DNA of 64,000 nucleotides from Cyclobacterium sp. (GTDB lineage: Bacteria; Bacteroidota; Bacteroidia; Cytophagales; Cyclobacteriaceae), in the NCBI RefSeq assembly GCF_014762705.1, contig NZ_JABURL010000023.1, forward strand, positions 104,489 through 168,488, written 5' to 3'. Below, one piece after another: positions 36,780 through 45,688 of this stretch. Position numbers and translations under genes: made by a program. Position 1 is the stretch's first letter. The number at the start of each line of letters is the position of its first letter. The notes under the pieces are model-generated. The model did no database searches. It saw nothing but the letters and a program-made list of their open reading frames with translations, and was not told the origin of the DNA.

Positions 36780-39660
36780 GAAGACAGAAAGCAAGTTGGA
36801 TAAATGCAAAAAGGATACCAGGAAGTTTTGGTGGCTTATTGGTCTGAGCATAGTGGCGATTTTATTTACAATCATGCTGGCATTTTTCTTTTACCGCTCC
36901 TTGTCGGAAAACCTCATTGAAAACAGGAAGGTTTTCTTAAGTAGGCAGGTAGAACTTGCGGCCAATGAAGCCCAAAGAAATTTCAATAACCTGAATGAAG
37001 ACCTGATTTTTTACGCCAATAATCAGGAAAAACCATTGAATTATAATCCATCCCTTGATGAAAAGCCGGTTGATGAAACAAGGGTACGTAGACTTTTAAA
37101 CAATTACATCAACCTTATTGATACGTTAATCATAGAGAAGGGGGAGTTTAGGAAAAAATACCATGTATCCGACGCCAATTATTTTTCGATCATTGAATCC
37201 TCAATACCAGTAGGTAAAGAAACCTGCCAGCATTGCTTCAGAATCAGGTCGAGCAGGGGAAATGTGACTATACTGGTCAAGCTTAGCCTGGAAAAATACT
37301 TTATCAATCACCTCGCCAATTACTATTTGGGGGCTGATACCCATAAACTCATTTTTATGGACGGTGTATTTTTTGATCTGGCGGAGGATGAGGTCAGGAA
37401 GCTAGTTTTGCTGGATGAACCGCTTGAGGGTGTCATAGCCAGGGAAATTGAAGGAGGCCTTAGAGGTGAATATGAGGGCTGGGTAAAGTATGGTGAAGTT
37501 GAAAATAAAAGAATAAATTTAATCATACAATATCCTTTTTCCCTAATTAATTTAGATACTTCTTTGGCTTTCGTTTTTTCTCAGGATAAGGCTACCATTG
37601 TATCCGGGATTTTTGGAACTTACTTTTACTTTTTTCTTTCGCTTTTTGCTTTGCTTTTATTGTTTGTATTCTTTTTATCGAGGTATTTCCAGGTGACAAG
37701 CGAAAACAACCAATTATTAGAAAAGAAATCCAAGGATTTGGATAAACTTTTAAAGCAACAAACTATATTATTGCAGCAGTCCAAGGGATTTATTTATTAT
37801 CATGATGAAAAATTGATCCCTTATCAGGTGAGTGATAATGTGAAGGAGGTCTTGGGTTACACCCCAGAGGAATTTTTAGCACTTAGCCCTTTTCATTTGA
37901 TGGAGGAAGATGCAGACGCTTTTTTACTTACTAAAAACAAGGCCATCAAGGAGGAAAAAGATTTTTATTACTTTGAAGCGACCATGACCCGAAATACCGG
38001 AAGCCCCGTAAGGGTAAAAATATTTGAAAAATTGATTTACAGTCCGACAGGCCAATTTTTAGGGGATGTGGGCATATGCTCTGATATTCATGATAAATAT
38101 ATCGCTGATCAGGAATTGATCCGAAGTGAGAATAGGCTGAGATCTGTTTTAAACAGTCTTCCTGATATCATTTTTATTTACAATAATCAAGGTGATTTCC
38201 TGGATTATTATGTTCAGAATGATGAATTTTTGTTACAGCCTCCTCAGAAATCCCTTGGCAAAAACATCAATGAAGTCCTTTCCGGAGATTCAGGGGATAA
38301 GGCCATGAGGGCTTTCAAAAGGGCTGTAATGACCGGTAAAATGCAAACGGAAGAGTTGGATCTGTTGCTGGACATTGGCAGGAGATTTTTTGAGGTCAGG
38401 TTTTTTAAACTGGATGAAGGGAGGATGATGTCTGTGGCCAGGGATATTACAGGGCAGAAGCTTTGGGAGAAAGGATTAAGGGATGCAAAAGAAAAAGCTG
38501 AAATTGCCAATAAAGAAAAATCTAATTTTTTGGCCAATATGAGTCATGAAATAAGGACACCGCTAAATGGTTTGCTGGGCATCACTGGTTTGCTGAACAA
38601 AACCAAGCTATCGGAAGAACAAAAAGAATTACTTTCAATAATTGGTGATTCCGGCGAGTCCCTGCTCCATATTGTTAATGACATTCTGGATTATTCAAAG
38701 ATTGAAGCGGGTAGGATGGAGCTGTATCCTGTGCTGTTTAATTTGAAACAGGAAATGGAACGGATCATCAATATTTTTTCAGGAATGGTGAAGGAAAAAG
38801 CTTTACAAATTCAATTGGAAATAGATGAATCACTGCCAGATGCCATTGTTTTGGATAAGGATAAATTGGCTCAAATCTTTTTCAATATTATCGGCAATGC
38901 GGTTAAGTATTCTCAAAAAAGAGGAAAGATTCACATTTCACTGAAAGGAGAAAAATTATTTTCCAATAATCTCATTTTATCCTGCGCAGTACAGGATGAT
39001 GGAGTGGGGATTGATCAGAAAAAGTTACCCGAACTCACCAAGCCATTTACCCAGGTCGGGGCTGCTTCAAACGGGGAGTACCAGGGTACTGGTCTGGGCC
39101 TGGCAATAGCCAATAAACTAATTGAATTGATGGGAGGTGCTTTACAAATAGAGAGTGAACTGGGAGTAGGTTCCCTGTTTTCTTTCACCCTTATCTCCCA
39201 TATCAATGGAGAGGAAAATACCACTTTACATGTAATGTCAGGTACGGAAGAGGTAACTGACTTTGAAACCCTGGCTGAAGACCATCCCTTAAAAATCCTT
39301 GTCGTAGAGGATAATGAGATTAATCTCAAGTTTATGATCATGCTTCTGGAGCAAATGGGATATACCCCTGAAATAGCGATGAATGGTATGGAAGCCGTGA
39401 AAATAGTCGAAGGAAAAAAATTCGACCTGATTTTTATGGACAACCAAATGCCAGGAATGAATGGGATGGAAGCTACAAAAGTGATCAGAACCCTTCCATA
39501 TGGAAAATCAGTAAGTATTGTAGGTTTATCTGCCGGTGTTTTTAAAGAAGATGTGGATGAGGCTTTGAGGATAGGGATGACCGACTACCTTACCAAACCG
39601 GTAAAAATCCAACAGATAATAGATAAAATCAAGGCTTGCTCACTGGCCATGTCCAGATAG
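36772..39660 (+). CDS. membrane hybrid sensor histidine kinase
   Basis: The 962-residue kinase has TM1 at about 20-42, an extracytoplasmic domain (about 43-275) with a CQHC pair (Cys152, Cys155), TM2 at about 278-302, two PAS-type segments (about 330-445 and 455-560), HisKA with His592 in [12 protein letters not shown], a HATPase domain (about 690-810) and a receiver with Asp890. It has no HPt domain, so it differs from the kinase at 16017. The start overlaps the Cache lipoprotein, and the two together look like a two-part receptor for one envelope signal. Confidence 0.93.
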   Translation: MTRKTESKLDKCKKDTRKFWWLIGLSIVAILFTIMLAFFFYRSLSENLIENRKVFLSRQVELAANEAQRNFNNLNEDLIFYANNQEKPLNYNPSLDEKPVDETRVRRLLNNYINLIDTLIIEKGEFRKKYHVSDANYFSIIESSIPVGKETCQHCFRIRSSRGNVTILVKLSLEKYFINHLANYYLGADTHKLIFMDGVFFDLAEDEVRKLVLLDEPLEGVIAREIEGGLRGEYEGWVKYGEVENKRINLIIQYPFSLINLDTSLAFVFSQDKATIVSGIFGTYFYFFLSLFALLLLFVFFLSRYFQVTSENNQLLEKKSKDLDKLLKQQTILLQQSKGFIYYHDEKLIPYQVSDNVKEVLGYTPEEFLALSPFHLMEEDADAFLLTKNKAIKEEKDFYYFEATMTRNTGSPVRVKIFEKLIYSPTGQFLGDVGICSDIHDKYIADQELIRSENRLRSVLNSLPDIIFIYNNQGDFLDYYVQNDEFLLQPPQKSLGKNINEVLSGDSGDKAMRAFKRAVMTGKMQTEELDLLLDIGRRFFEVRFFKLDEGRMMSVARDITGQKLWEKGLRDAKEKAEIANKEKSNFLANMSHEIRTPLNGLLGITGLLNKTKLSEEQKELLSIIGDSGESLLHIVNDILDYSKIEAGRMELYPVLFNLKQEMERIINIFSGMVKEKALQIQLEIDESLPDAIVLDKDKLAQIFFNIIGNAVKYSQKRGKIHISLKGEKLFSNNLILSCAVQDDGVGIDQKKLPELTKPFTQVGAASNGEYQGTGLGLAIANKLIELMGGALQIESELGVGSLFSFTLISHINGEENTTLHVMSGTEEVTDFETLAEDHPLKILVVEDNEINLKFMIMLLEQMGYTPEIAMNGMEAVKIVEGKKFDLIFMDNQMPGMNGMEATKVIRTLPYGKSVSIVGLSAGVFKEDVDEALRIGMTDYLTKPVKIQQIIDKIKACSLAMSR

Positions 39661-39793
39661 GCAGTATGATAGCTTTAGGTCCAGCCTAAACTTTCGGATA
39701 TTCCGGTACACGTATGTGTAATTATCCAGCCTTACTATAAGCCTCTCCTGTTTGTCGGACTTATTGTATCCCGACCTAACTCAAATACATCGC

Positions 39794-41089
39794 TCATTCA
39801 AGCGTTGACAGGACATTGGTATCCATGTCGAAGTTTTCGAGGTAATCTGCTACCTTTTTCACAAACATGCCTCCCAGAGCCCCATCTACCACCCGATGAT
39901 CATAAGAATGGGATAAAATCATCTTGTGTCTGATACCTATCATGTCCCCGGTAGGGGTTTCAACGACCGCTGGTTTCTTGGTGATGGTTCCTACTGCCAG
40001 AATAGCTACCTGTGGCTGAACAATGATAGGAGTGCCCATGATATTTCCAAAAGAACCTATATTCGAGAGCGTATATGTTCCCCCTTTAAGTTCTTCTGCG
40101 TGCAGCTTATTTTCCCTTGCACGGATGGCCAGGTCATTGATTTTTTTCGAAAGTCCTTTAAGGTTGTATTGATCTGCATTTTTAATCACTGGTACGATCA
40201 GGTTACCATTAGCAAGGGCCACGGCTATTCCTATATTAATGTTGTGTTTTTTGATGATCGTATCTCCTTCAACGGAAATATTGATCATAGGGAATTCCTT
40301 TAGTGCCTTTGCGATGGCCATTACAAAGAAGGGGGTGAAAGTAATTCCTTCCCCTTCTTTTTTTCTGAACTCCTCTTTGATTTTGTTTCTAAAAAGTACA
40401 ACCTTGGTAAGGTCTGCTTCTACAAAAGAGGTAACATGGGCGGAAATGTTTTTGGAATCCAGCATGCGCTGGGCGATCATTTTCCGCATCCTGTCCATTT
40501 CAATAATTTCCTCAGTGCCTGATCCAATGGCAGCGGAGGTTTGGCGGAGATCTGAGGGGGATGTTTTTCTTTCACCCACGAAAGCGAGTACATCGTTTTT
40601 GGTTAGCCTGCCGTTTTTACCAGTGCCTGGAATTTTTGCCAATTCTTCCGCACTGATTCCCTCTGCTTTAGCGATGCTTTGCACCAGGGGAGAATAAAAT
40701 CTTTTGTCTCCTGTTTTTTCTTTGGAAGATTCGGATCCAAGGATCAGGGAGGTTAAGGCTGGTACATCCTGCAAAATTTCCTGTTCCGGAGAAGGCTGCT
40801 CAGTAATAGGTGCTGCCGCATCTTTTATGCTATCATCTTCCTGGCTATCATTAATTTCAATAAGGGCGATTGGTTTCCCTACCTCTACCACTTCACCTTC
40901 CCTGGCAAGAATAGATTTGAGTGTACCGGCATGGGTGGCAGGGACTTCTGTGTCTACTTTATCCGTAGCCACCTCAAGAACAGATTCATCCTGTTCGATA
41001 AGGTCCCCTTCCTTTTTTAGCCAGGAAAGTATAGTGCCTTCCATAATGCTTTCCCCCATTTTGGGCATCACCATTTCTACTGTTGCCAT
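39794..41089 (-). CDS. dihydrolipoamide acyltransferase (E2) of a 2-oxo acid dehydrogenase
   Basis: The 431-residue protein has one lipoyl domain with lipoyl Lys44 in the ATDKVDTEVP motif, a peripheral-subunit-binding domain (about 135-175, FYSPLVQSIAKAEGISAEELAKIPG), and a catalytic domain with the active-site His in SYDHRVVDGALGG. It transfers acyl groups from lipoyl-Lys to CoA. No E1 or E3 gene is adjacent, so pyruvate, 2-oxoglutarate or branched-chain specificity cannot be assigned; the single lipoyl domain does not decide it. Confidence 0.92.
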   Translation of the reverse strand: MATVEMVMPKMGESIMEGTILSWLKKEGDLIEQDESVLEVATDKVDTEVPATHAGTLKSILAREGEVVEVGKPIALIEINDSQEDDSIKDAAAPITEQPSPEQEILQDVPALTSLILGSESSKEKTGDKRFYSPLVQSIAKAEGISAEELAKIPGTGKNGRLTKNDVLAFVGERKTSPSDLRQTSAAIGSGTEEIIEMDRMRKMIAQRMLDSKNISAHVTSFVEADLTKVVLFRNKIKEEFRKKEGEGITFTPFFVMAIAKALKEFPMINISVEGDTIIKKHNINIGIAVALANGNLIVPVIKNADQYNLKGLSKKINDLAIRARENKLHAEELKGGTYTLSNIGSFGNIMGTPIIVQPQVAILAVGTITKKPAVVETPTGDMIGIRHKMILSHSYDHRVVDGALGGMFVKKVADYLENFDMDTNVLSTLE

Positions 41090-41172
41090 AGCTTTTTACA
41101 TTCTAGTTGAATTCTCCTCAAATATAAAACTAAATTTAAGTCCTTATTTTGCAAAAGGAATCGATTTAAATT

Positions 41173-42432
41173 TTAATTCGATTCCTGTATCACTGTCTCT
41201 CTCAATAAGTTTAATGCAGCTATAGCTGTCAGGTGTATATTTACAGTTCGGTCTTGGGTAAGTTGTAGTTTTCGGGTCTTGCAGGATTTGCCGTCATCAC
41301 AGGCGATCCAAACCAAGCCCACGGGTTTTGATGCGGTGCCACCCCCGGGTCCTGCCACCCCACTGGAAGACAAACCGTAATCAGCATTAAATTTTAGGCG
41401 AACTTGTTTTGCCATTTCCTTAACTGTTTCCTCACTGACGGCTCCATGGCTGACAAGTGTTGTTTCCAAAACCCCTAATATTGATTCCTTAAAAACATTG
41501 TGGTAGGGAACCACCGCACCATTAAAATATTCACTTGATCCGGGAATTCCGGTGATCAAATGTGAAATGTATCCTCCGGAACAACTTTCTGCCAAGGCTA
41601 GGGTTTTTCCTTTTTGAACAAGTAAATGCCCAATTGCGGAGGACAATGTGTCATTATTGTATCCGTAGACGTACGGCTCAATTAGTGGGAGTAAGCTGCC
41701 TATCTGTTCATCGATCTCCCTGGTTATGGCTTCCTGATTTTCTCCAAATCCAGTAAGCCTCAGCTTTACCTCTCCAAGAGAGGGGAGGTATGCCAACCTG
41801 ATATGTGAAGGCAATTGATCCTCCCAGGTACCAATGATATCGGAAAGCCAACTTTCACCTATTCCTACTGTCTTAACCAGTTTATGATAGATTACAGGCA
41901 GTGGGAATTTTTCTTTTAACCGTGGGATCACGGTTTTTTCCATCAGGTGTTTCATTTCATGCGGCACTCCAGGCATAGACATCCATAAAGTTCCCTTTTC
42001 CTCAAACCACATCCCAGGGGCAGTGCCTACTTGATTGTGAATATATTGGCAGTTGGAAGGCAGGTATGCCTGAGCACGGTTGGTATCGGACAATTCCCGG
42101 CCCCTGCTTTCAAACAATCTTTTGACATCTTCCAACGCCCGCGGGAATAATACCAACTGGGATCCAAAAAATTCTGCCAGAACATTTTTAGTCAGGTCGT
42201 CTTTTGTGGGCCCCAAACCGCCGGTCATCAGAACAATATCCACTTTTTCAGAAGCGGCAACAAAAGCCTGTCGCATGGATTCCTTGTTATCCCCTACGGT
42301 GGTTTTCCTTACAACCCGAATCCCTATTTTATCCATTTCTTCGCTCAGCCACTTGCTATTGGTGTCGAGAATCTGGCCATAGAGCAGCTCGTCACCTATT
42401 GAAATGATTTCGGCAGTTACAGGTTGATACAT
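41173..42432 (-). CDS. cinA: CinA family protein (competence/damage-inducible; ADP-ribose/NMN hydrolase type)
   Basis: The 419-residue protein has the N-terminal molybdopterin-binding-like domain (SIGDELLYGQILDTNS, MTGGLGPTKDD) and the C-terminal PncC-type NMN deamidase domain (LALAESCSGGYISHLITGIPG, SSSGVAGPGGGT). CinA proteins act in pyridine-nucleotide recycling and have been linked to DNA uptake. Length and domain order are standard. It lies 83 bases downstream of a divergent boundary region and is followed by the E2 gene on the same strand. Confidence 0.95.
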   Translation of the reverse strand: MYQPVTAEIISIGDELLYGQILDTNSKWLSEEMDKIGIRVVRKTTVGDNKESMRQAFVAASEKVDIVLMTGGLGPTKDDLTKNVLAEFFGSQLVLFPRALEDVKRLFESRGRELSDTNRAQAYLPSNCQYIHNQVGTAPGMWFEEKGTLWMSMPGVPHEMKHLMEKTVIPRLKEKFPLPVIYHKLVKTVGIGESWLSDIIGTWEDQLPSHIRLAYLPSLGEVKLRLTGFGENQEAITREIDEQIGSLLPLIEPYVYGYNNDTLSSAIGHLLVQKGKTLALAESCSGGYISHLITGIPGSSEYFNGAVVPYHNVFKESILGVLETTLVSHGAVSEETVKEMAKQVRLKFNADYGLSSSGVAGPGGGTASKPVGLVWIACDDGKSCKTRKLQLTQDRTVNIHLTAIAALNLLRETVIQESN

Positions 42433-42534
42433 GGGGTAGGGTTTTTACTAGTGTGGACCAAAATTAAAAAGTTTCCGTTTAGGGAAGGGGAATTTTCAGC
42501 TTTATTTCTCCACAAGGGGAATAAATTCCTGATG

Positions 42535-43035
42535 TTAGCTTCCAATGCGTTTGTAAGTTACAAAGGCATGATCGAATTTGTTTTTGTCATCTTTTTCAAT
42601 GGTTTCCTTTTGGACAATTTGCCACTCCTTGGAATCGAATTTTGGAAAAAAGGTGTCGGCTTCCGGGCAGGCATCAATTTCAGTGATGATCATTTCATCA
42701 GTAAACGGAAGTGCCAGTTTGTAAATTTCTGCTCCACCCAAAATAAATAGTTTTTCAAGTTCCTTTGACCTCCCTATTTGCAGGGCTTCCTCTATGCTGT
42801 GTGCCACATAATGCCCCTCCGGAACTTCAAAGCTGGTATTACTGGTAACCACAATATGCGGTCTGCCAGGAAGTGGTTTTCCCAATGAAACAAATGTTTT
42901 TCTTCCCATCACCACATGATGGCCTTTGGTAGTATTTTTAAAATGTCTGAGGTCTGATGGTAGATACCAGGGCAATTTCCCATTAATGCCTATGGCATCA
43001 TTGGATGCCCTGGCTACAATAATTGAAACTATCAA
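42535..43035 (-). CDS. folA: dihydrofolate reductase
   Basis: The 166-residue enzyme reduces dihydrofolate to tetrahydrofolate using NADPH. Conserved landmarks are the N-terminal IVARASNDAIGINGKLPWYLPSDL, GRKTFVSLGKPLPGR, FILGGAEIY and the C-terminal CPEADTFFPKFD. Length is typical. It lies between the DUF4412-like secreted protein gene (20 bases upstream in transcription) and cinA on the same strand. Confidence 0.97.
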   Translation of the reverse strand: MIVSIIVARASNDAIGINGKLPWYLPSDLRHFKNTTKGHHVVMGRKTFVSLGKPLPGRPHIVVTSNTSFEVPEGHYVAHSIEEALQIGRSKELEKLFILGGAEIYKLALPFTDEMIITEIDACPEADTFFPKFDSKEWQIVQKETIEKDDKNKFDHAFVTYKRIGS

Positions 43036-43054
43036 TACAACTTTTTTTATAAGG

Positions 43055-43999
43055 TTATTTGGCAGCTTTCATCGCATTAGGATATTCTGCCAGATCAAAG
43101 TTACTCGTTTTGTTGGTGTCAATCTCAATCATTTTCATTTGGGTCCTGCTTTGATCCTCCTTACTTGTAAAATCCATTTCCAGAATGTTCCCTTCCGGTA
43201 AATTACTAAAATATTCCTGATTTTCTTCTTTCATCTTTTTGGTGATGAAGGGGCTGTTTTTACTCCAAAATGATTCCATTCCTACTATTGGAGACTGGCT
43301 TAACCAATAACTACCTTCCATTTCATCGCTCATCACCCGATACTCGTCACAGGTATATCCCAGAATATCTTTGGTATTTCCTGTTTTTTCAAAGGAAAAA
43401 TCTTCAGTATTCGGGGATGTTTCGTCCTCTTCCAAATCTACGCCATCCATCATGCCTTGCCAGTCAATGGAAAAGGCCATGCTAGATTTACCATCTTCAT
43501 TGTCCATCAGCATCACTGTTGCCTGGTTTTTATGGTCCATGATGATAACCGCTTTTTCTGAGGCATTTTTACTTTCTGGATCTATAAATTCCATCCCAAA
43601 ATAATCTGGATTTTCTGATAAAAAAGAGTTGAAGAGAATAGGGTCCTGGGTTTTACCCTTTTCATCTGTACTGTTTATTTCCATCACGGCCAATCCGGAA
43701 AAGCTATAGGAACTTTCTGTTTCCACATCCATATTGATGGAGCCCATGATCTTGCTAAAATCATAATTTCCTTCGGGAGAACCATTCTCCCCACTCCCCA
43801 TATCCCCGTAAAGGTTACTGAAAGCTTTTTCTAATTGCCTTTGCGTGGCTTTTGCTACTTCTTTTTCCACGGTTCTTTCCACAGCCCTGGAAACTCCCTC
43901 AGAAGCTGCTCTTTTTATCCGCTTGAGCAGTTGTGATTGGGCATTCCAACTGATCAATGACAGCAAAATAATGAGTAAAAAGGAGGTCCTTGATTTCAT
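43055..43999 (-). CDS. secreted DUF4412-like protein
   Basis: The 314-residue product has a signal peptide (LLIILLSLISWNAQSQ). A basic helix (LKRIKRAASEGVSRAVERTVEKEVAKATQRQLEKAF, seen in parts) precedes a beta-rich domain. This domain contains NTKDILGYTCDEYRVMSDEMEGSYWLS, the recurring G-Y-x-C-x-x-Y pattern of DUF4412 proteins. Function is not known for the family as far as I am aware. It is 20 bases upstream of folA and is probably co-transcribed. Confidence 0.72.
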   Translation of the reverse strand: MKSRTSFLLIILLSLISWNAQSQLLKRIKRAASEGVSRAVERTVEKEVAKATQRQLEKAFSNLYGDMGSGENGSPEGNYDFSKIMGSINMDVETESSYSFSGLAVMEINSTDEKGKTQDPILFNSFLSENPDYFGMEFIDPESKNASEKAVIIMDHKNQATVMLMDNEDGKSSMAFSIDWQGMMDGVDLEEDETSPNTEDFSFEKTGNTKDILGYTCDEYRVMSDEMEGSYWLSQSPIVGMESFWSKNSPFITKKMKEENQEYFSNLPEGNILEMDFTSKEDQSRTQMKMIEIDTNKTSNFDLAEYPNAMKAAK

Positions 44000-44083
44000 G
44001 ATTAAATTAATTTTGATTCAAAATTGAAGTTATGAAATATATTTATAAAGTCCTAAAACATGTTTTTCTGTATGTGAAATGAT

Positions 44084-45007
44084 TTATATTTCAAGAATGT
44101 ACTCAATAATCCCGGCATTTTTCCCTTTTGGACGTGTCACTAAAAGCGGTACCTTGTCATTCATTTGTATCAATCTTTCTGCCATGCTCCCTATAAAAAG
44201 AGCTGTGGCCGCAGTTCTTCCCTTGGCACCAATGATGATCATGTCGGCCTTTATCTCCTGGGCTTTGCTTATAATATCCACCACCAGATCATCATCTTCG
44301 TCTTTGGTATATAGCGGCTTGATCTTGACAGATTTACTATCGATTTTTCTGATAAACTTCTTGTAGTTTACCTCCGCATTTTTCAGCATGATTTGACTAA
44401 ATTCTTCATAAGATTTTCCTGTAAAATGGTACCCTGATGGGACTGAATAAACATTTTGACAAAAAACTTCTGATTTACCCTCATTTTTTTCTGCTATTTC
44501 AATGGCTTCCTCCAGGGCATCCTTCGAATAATCGGAAAAGTCACTTGGGACCAGCAGTTTTTTTATTTTTGGGAGGCTGTTTTCAGGAACGATCAGCAGG
44601 GAGCAGGAGGCCCTTCTGGCCAGGCGTTGGGATATCACACCAGAACCCGGTAATTTTGTTTTTCGCCCTACCAATATCAGGTCTGCGGACTTTTCATTGG
44701 CTAACTTCAGGATTTTTTTGGAAAGTTGACCCTCCTTTACAATGAAGGAGGTACTTACTTTAAGATTAGGGTCAAAGTTATCAGCTACTACCTTTTTCAT
44801 TTGATTCTCCCGCTCTTCTACCATATTGCTGATCAGGTTGGGAAATTCATTCAAAATATCCTTTGGAATAGAAAGGTTGCGGATTACATTCGTAAAATAA
44901 ATTTTTTTGGATTGGTTGGTCTTTGCTATAAATGCGGCAAATTTCACCAGTGTCTTGTCCATTTCACTCTGATCCAGACAAACAATGATCTTTTTGATTT
45001 GATACAT
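44084..45007 (-). CDS. tandem-domain universal stress protein
   Basis: I start at the ATG at 45007 (307 residues). It holds two Usp domains in tandem: domain 1 (about 1-150; KIIVCLDQSEMDKTL to SCSLLIVPE) and domain 2 (about 160-307; LLVPSDFSDYSKDALEEAIEIAE to KVPLLVTRP). The ATP-binding G-x2-G-x9-G-S motif is visible in domain 2 as GAKGRTAATALFIGS. Usp proteins bind ATP or other nucleotides and respond to starvation and stress. The gene stands alone and faces the large intergenic region to its right. Confidence 0.93.
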   Translation of the reverse strand: MYQIKKIIVCLDQSEMDKTLVKFAAFIAKTNQSKKIYFTNVIRNLSIPKDILNEFPNLISNMVEERENQMKKVVADNFDPNLKVSTSFIVKEGQLSKKILKLANEKSADLILVGRKTKLPGSGVISQRLARRASCSLLIVPENSLPKIKKLLVPSDFSDYSKDALEEAIEIAEKNEGKSEVFCQNVYSVPSGYHFTGKSYEEFSQIMLKNAEVNYKKFIRKIDSKSVKIKPLYTKDEDDDLVVDIISKAQEIKADMIIIGAKGRTAATALFIGSMAERLIQMNDKVPLLVTRPKGKNAGIIEYILEI

Positions 45008-45688
45008 TATCAATAGTTAAATTAATGGATTCCTTCAGTTAAAATTTGTCAGGCCCGCTACAAATTATTTTAAAATCAGTAAAATTTAAATTAGTAAAAT
45101 TAAACTTTAAAACAATCTAAAGTTTGCTGTTTTTGATGGCAATTTACATGAAATTTTTCCAGATTGTTTTTTTCAGGCCAACCATTTATTTCTGATCCCG
45201 CGCTAATCTGCTCCTGATTTGAGGTTTGCTGGAATAGGTTGTATATTTGATCAAAGGTTCGGGTCAGCGACATGTTCAAACTTCACAAGTTGATTAAAAT
45301 GCCGAGTGAAGCACCGCTTCAAAACCAGGCCTCATCTTTCCTTTGGAAAGACCTCGTATTCCTTTTGGATGCAGGTTAACAGTGGAAGGTTGCGGAGATG
45401 GTGCAGCTCAAATCCTGTCATATCGGAGGTTTGTAACACTCCATGATCCGGACCCTATTTAAAGGGAGACCGCTCTGCGGCCTCCCTTTTGATGTTTTTT
45501 AAGCAGTGAAAAAGAAAATTTACCAAAAAAATGAGGGTAAGGGGCATTTGGCAATGAGTCCCACATTTAGTGTCAACCTTCGTTTCTGGATGACATTTTC
45601 ATTGCCAGGCAACGCTACAGCTATTCTCGTTTTTTGTGCCATGACCTATATCAAAAAATAAACCGCTCATTCATGCATCGATAGGATT
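45008..45688. other. large intergenic region with an isolated terminator, 681 bases
   Basis: Between the universal stress protein (which reads away to the left) and the end of the HAD-PGDH gene I see no protein gene. It holds a strong hairpin at 45464-45490 and a moderately GC-rich stretch (about 45180-45460) that is less AT-rich than neighbouring spacers. A stretch containing CTCAAATCCTG resembles a tRNA T-arm but no full cloverleaf can be built. It may encode a small RNA. Confidence 0.5.
45464..45490 (+). terminator. strong intrinsic terminator with no gene immediately before it on this strand
   Basis: GGGAGACCGC (45464-45473), loop TCT, GCGGCCTCCC (45477-45486) form a 10-position stem with one A/C mismatch, followed by TTTT and, a few bases on, a second T-run. 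On the minus strand the stem is followed by only three T, so plus is favoured. It lies 180 bases beyond the end of the minus-strand HAD-PGDH gene, for which it could alternatively serve. Confidence 0.7.

Noticed and set aside
45351..45430. Possible tRNA: ACCTC and GAGGT ends about 80 bases apart with a T-arm-like CTCAAATCC stretch.
   Set aside because: No D-arm or anticodon stem-loop can be formed, the acceptor pairing breaks after four or five bases and there is no CCA. At best a remnant.
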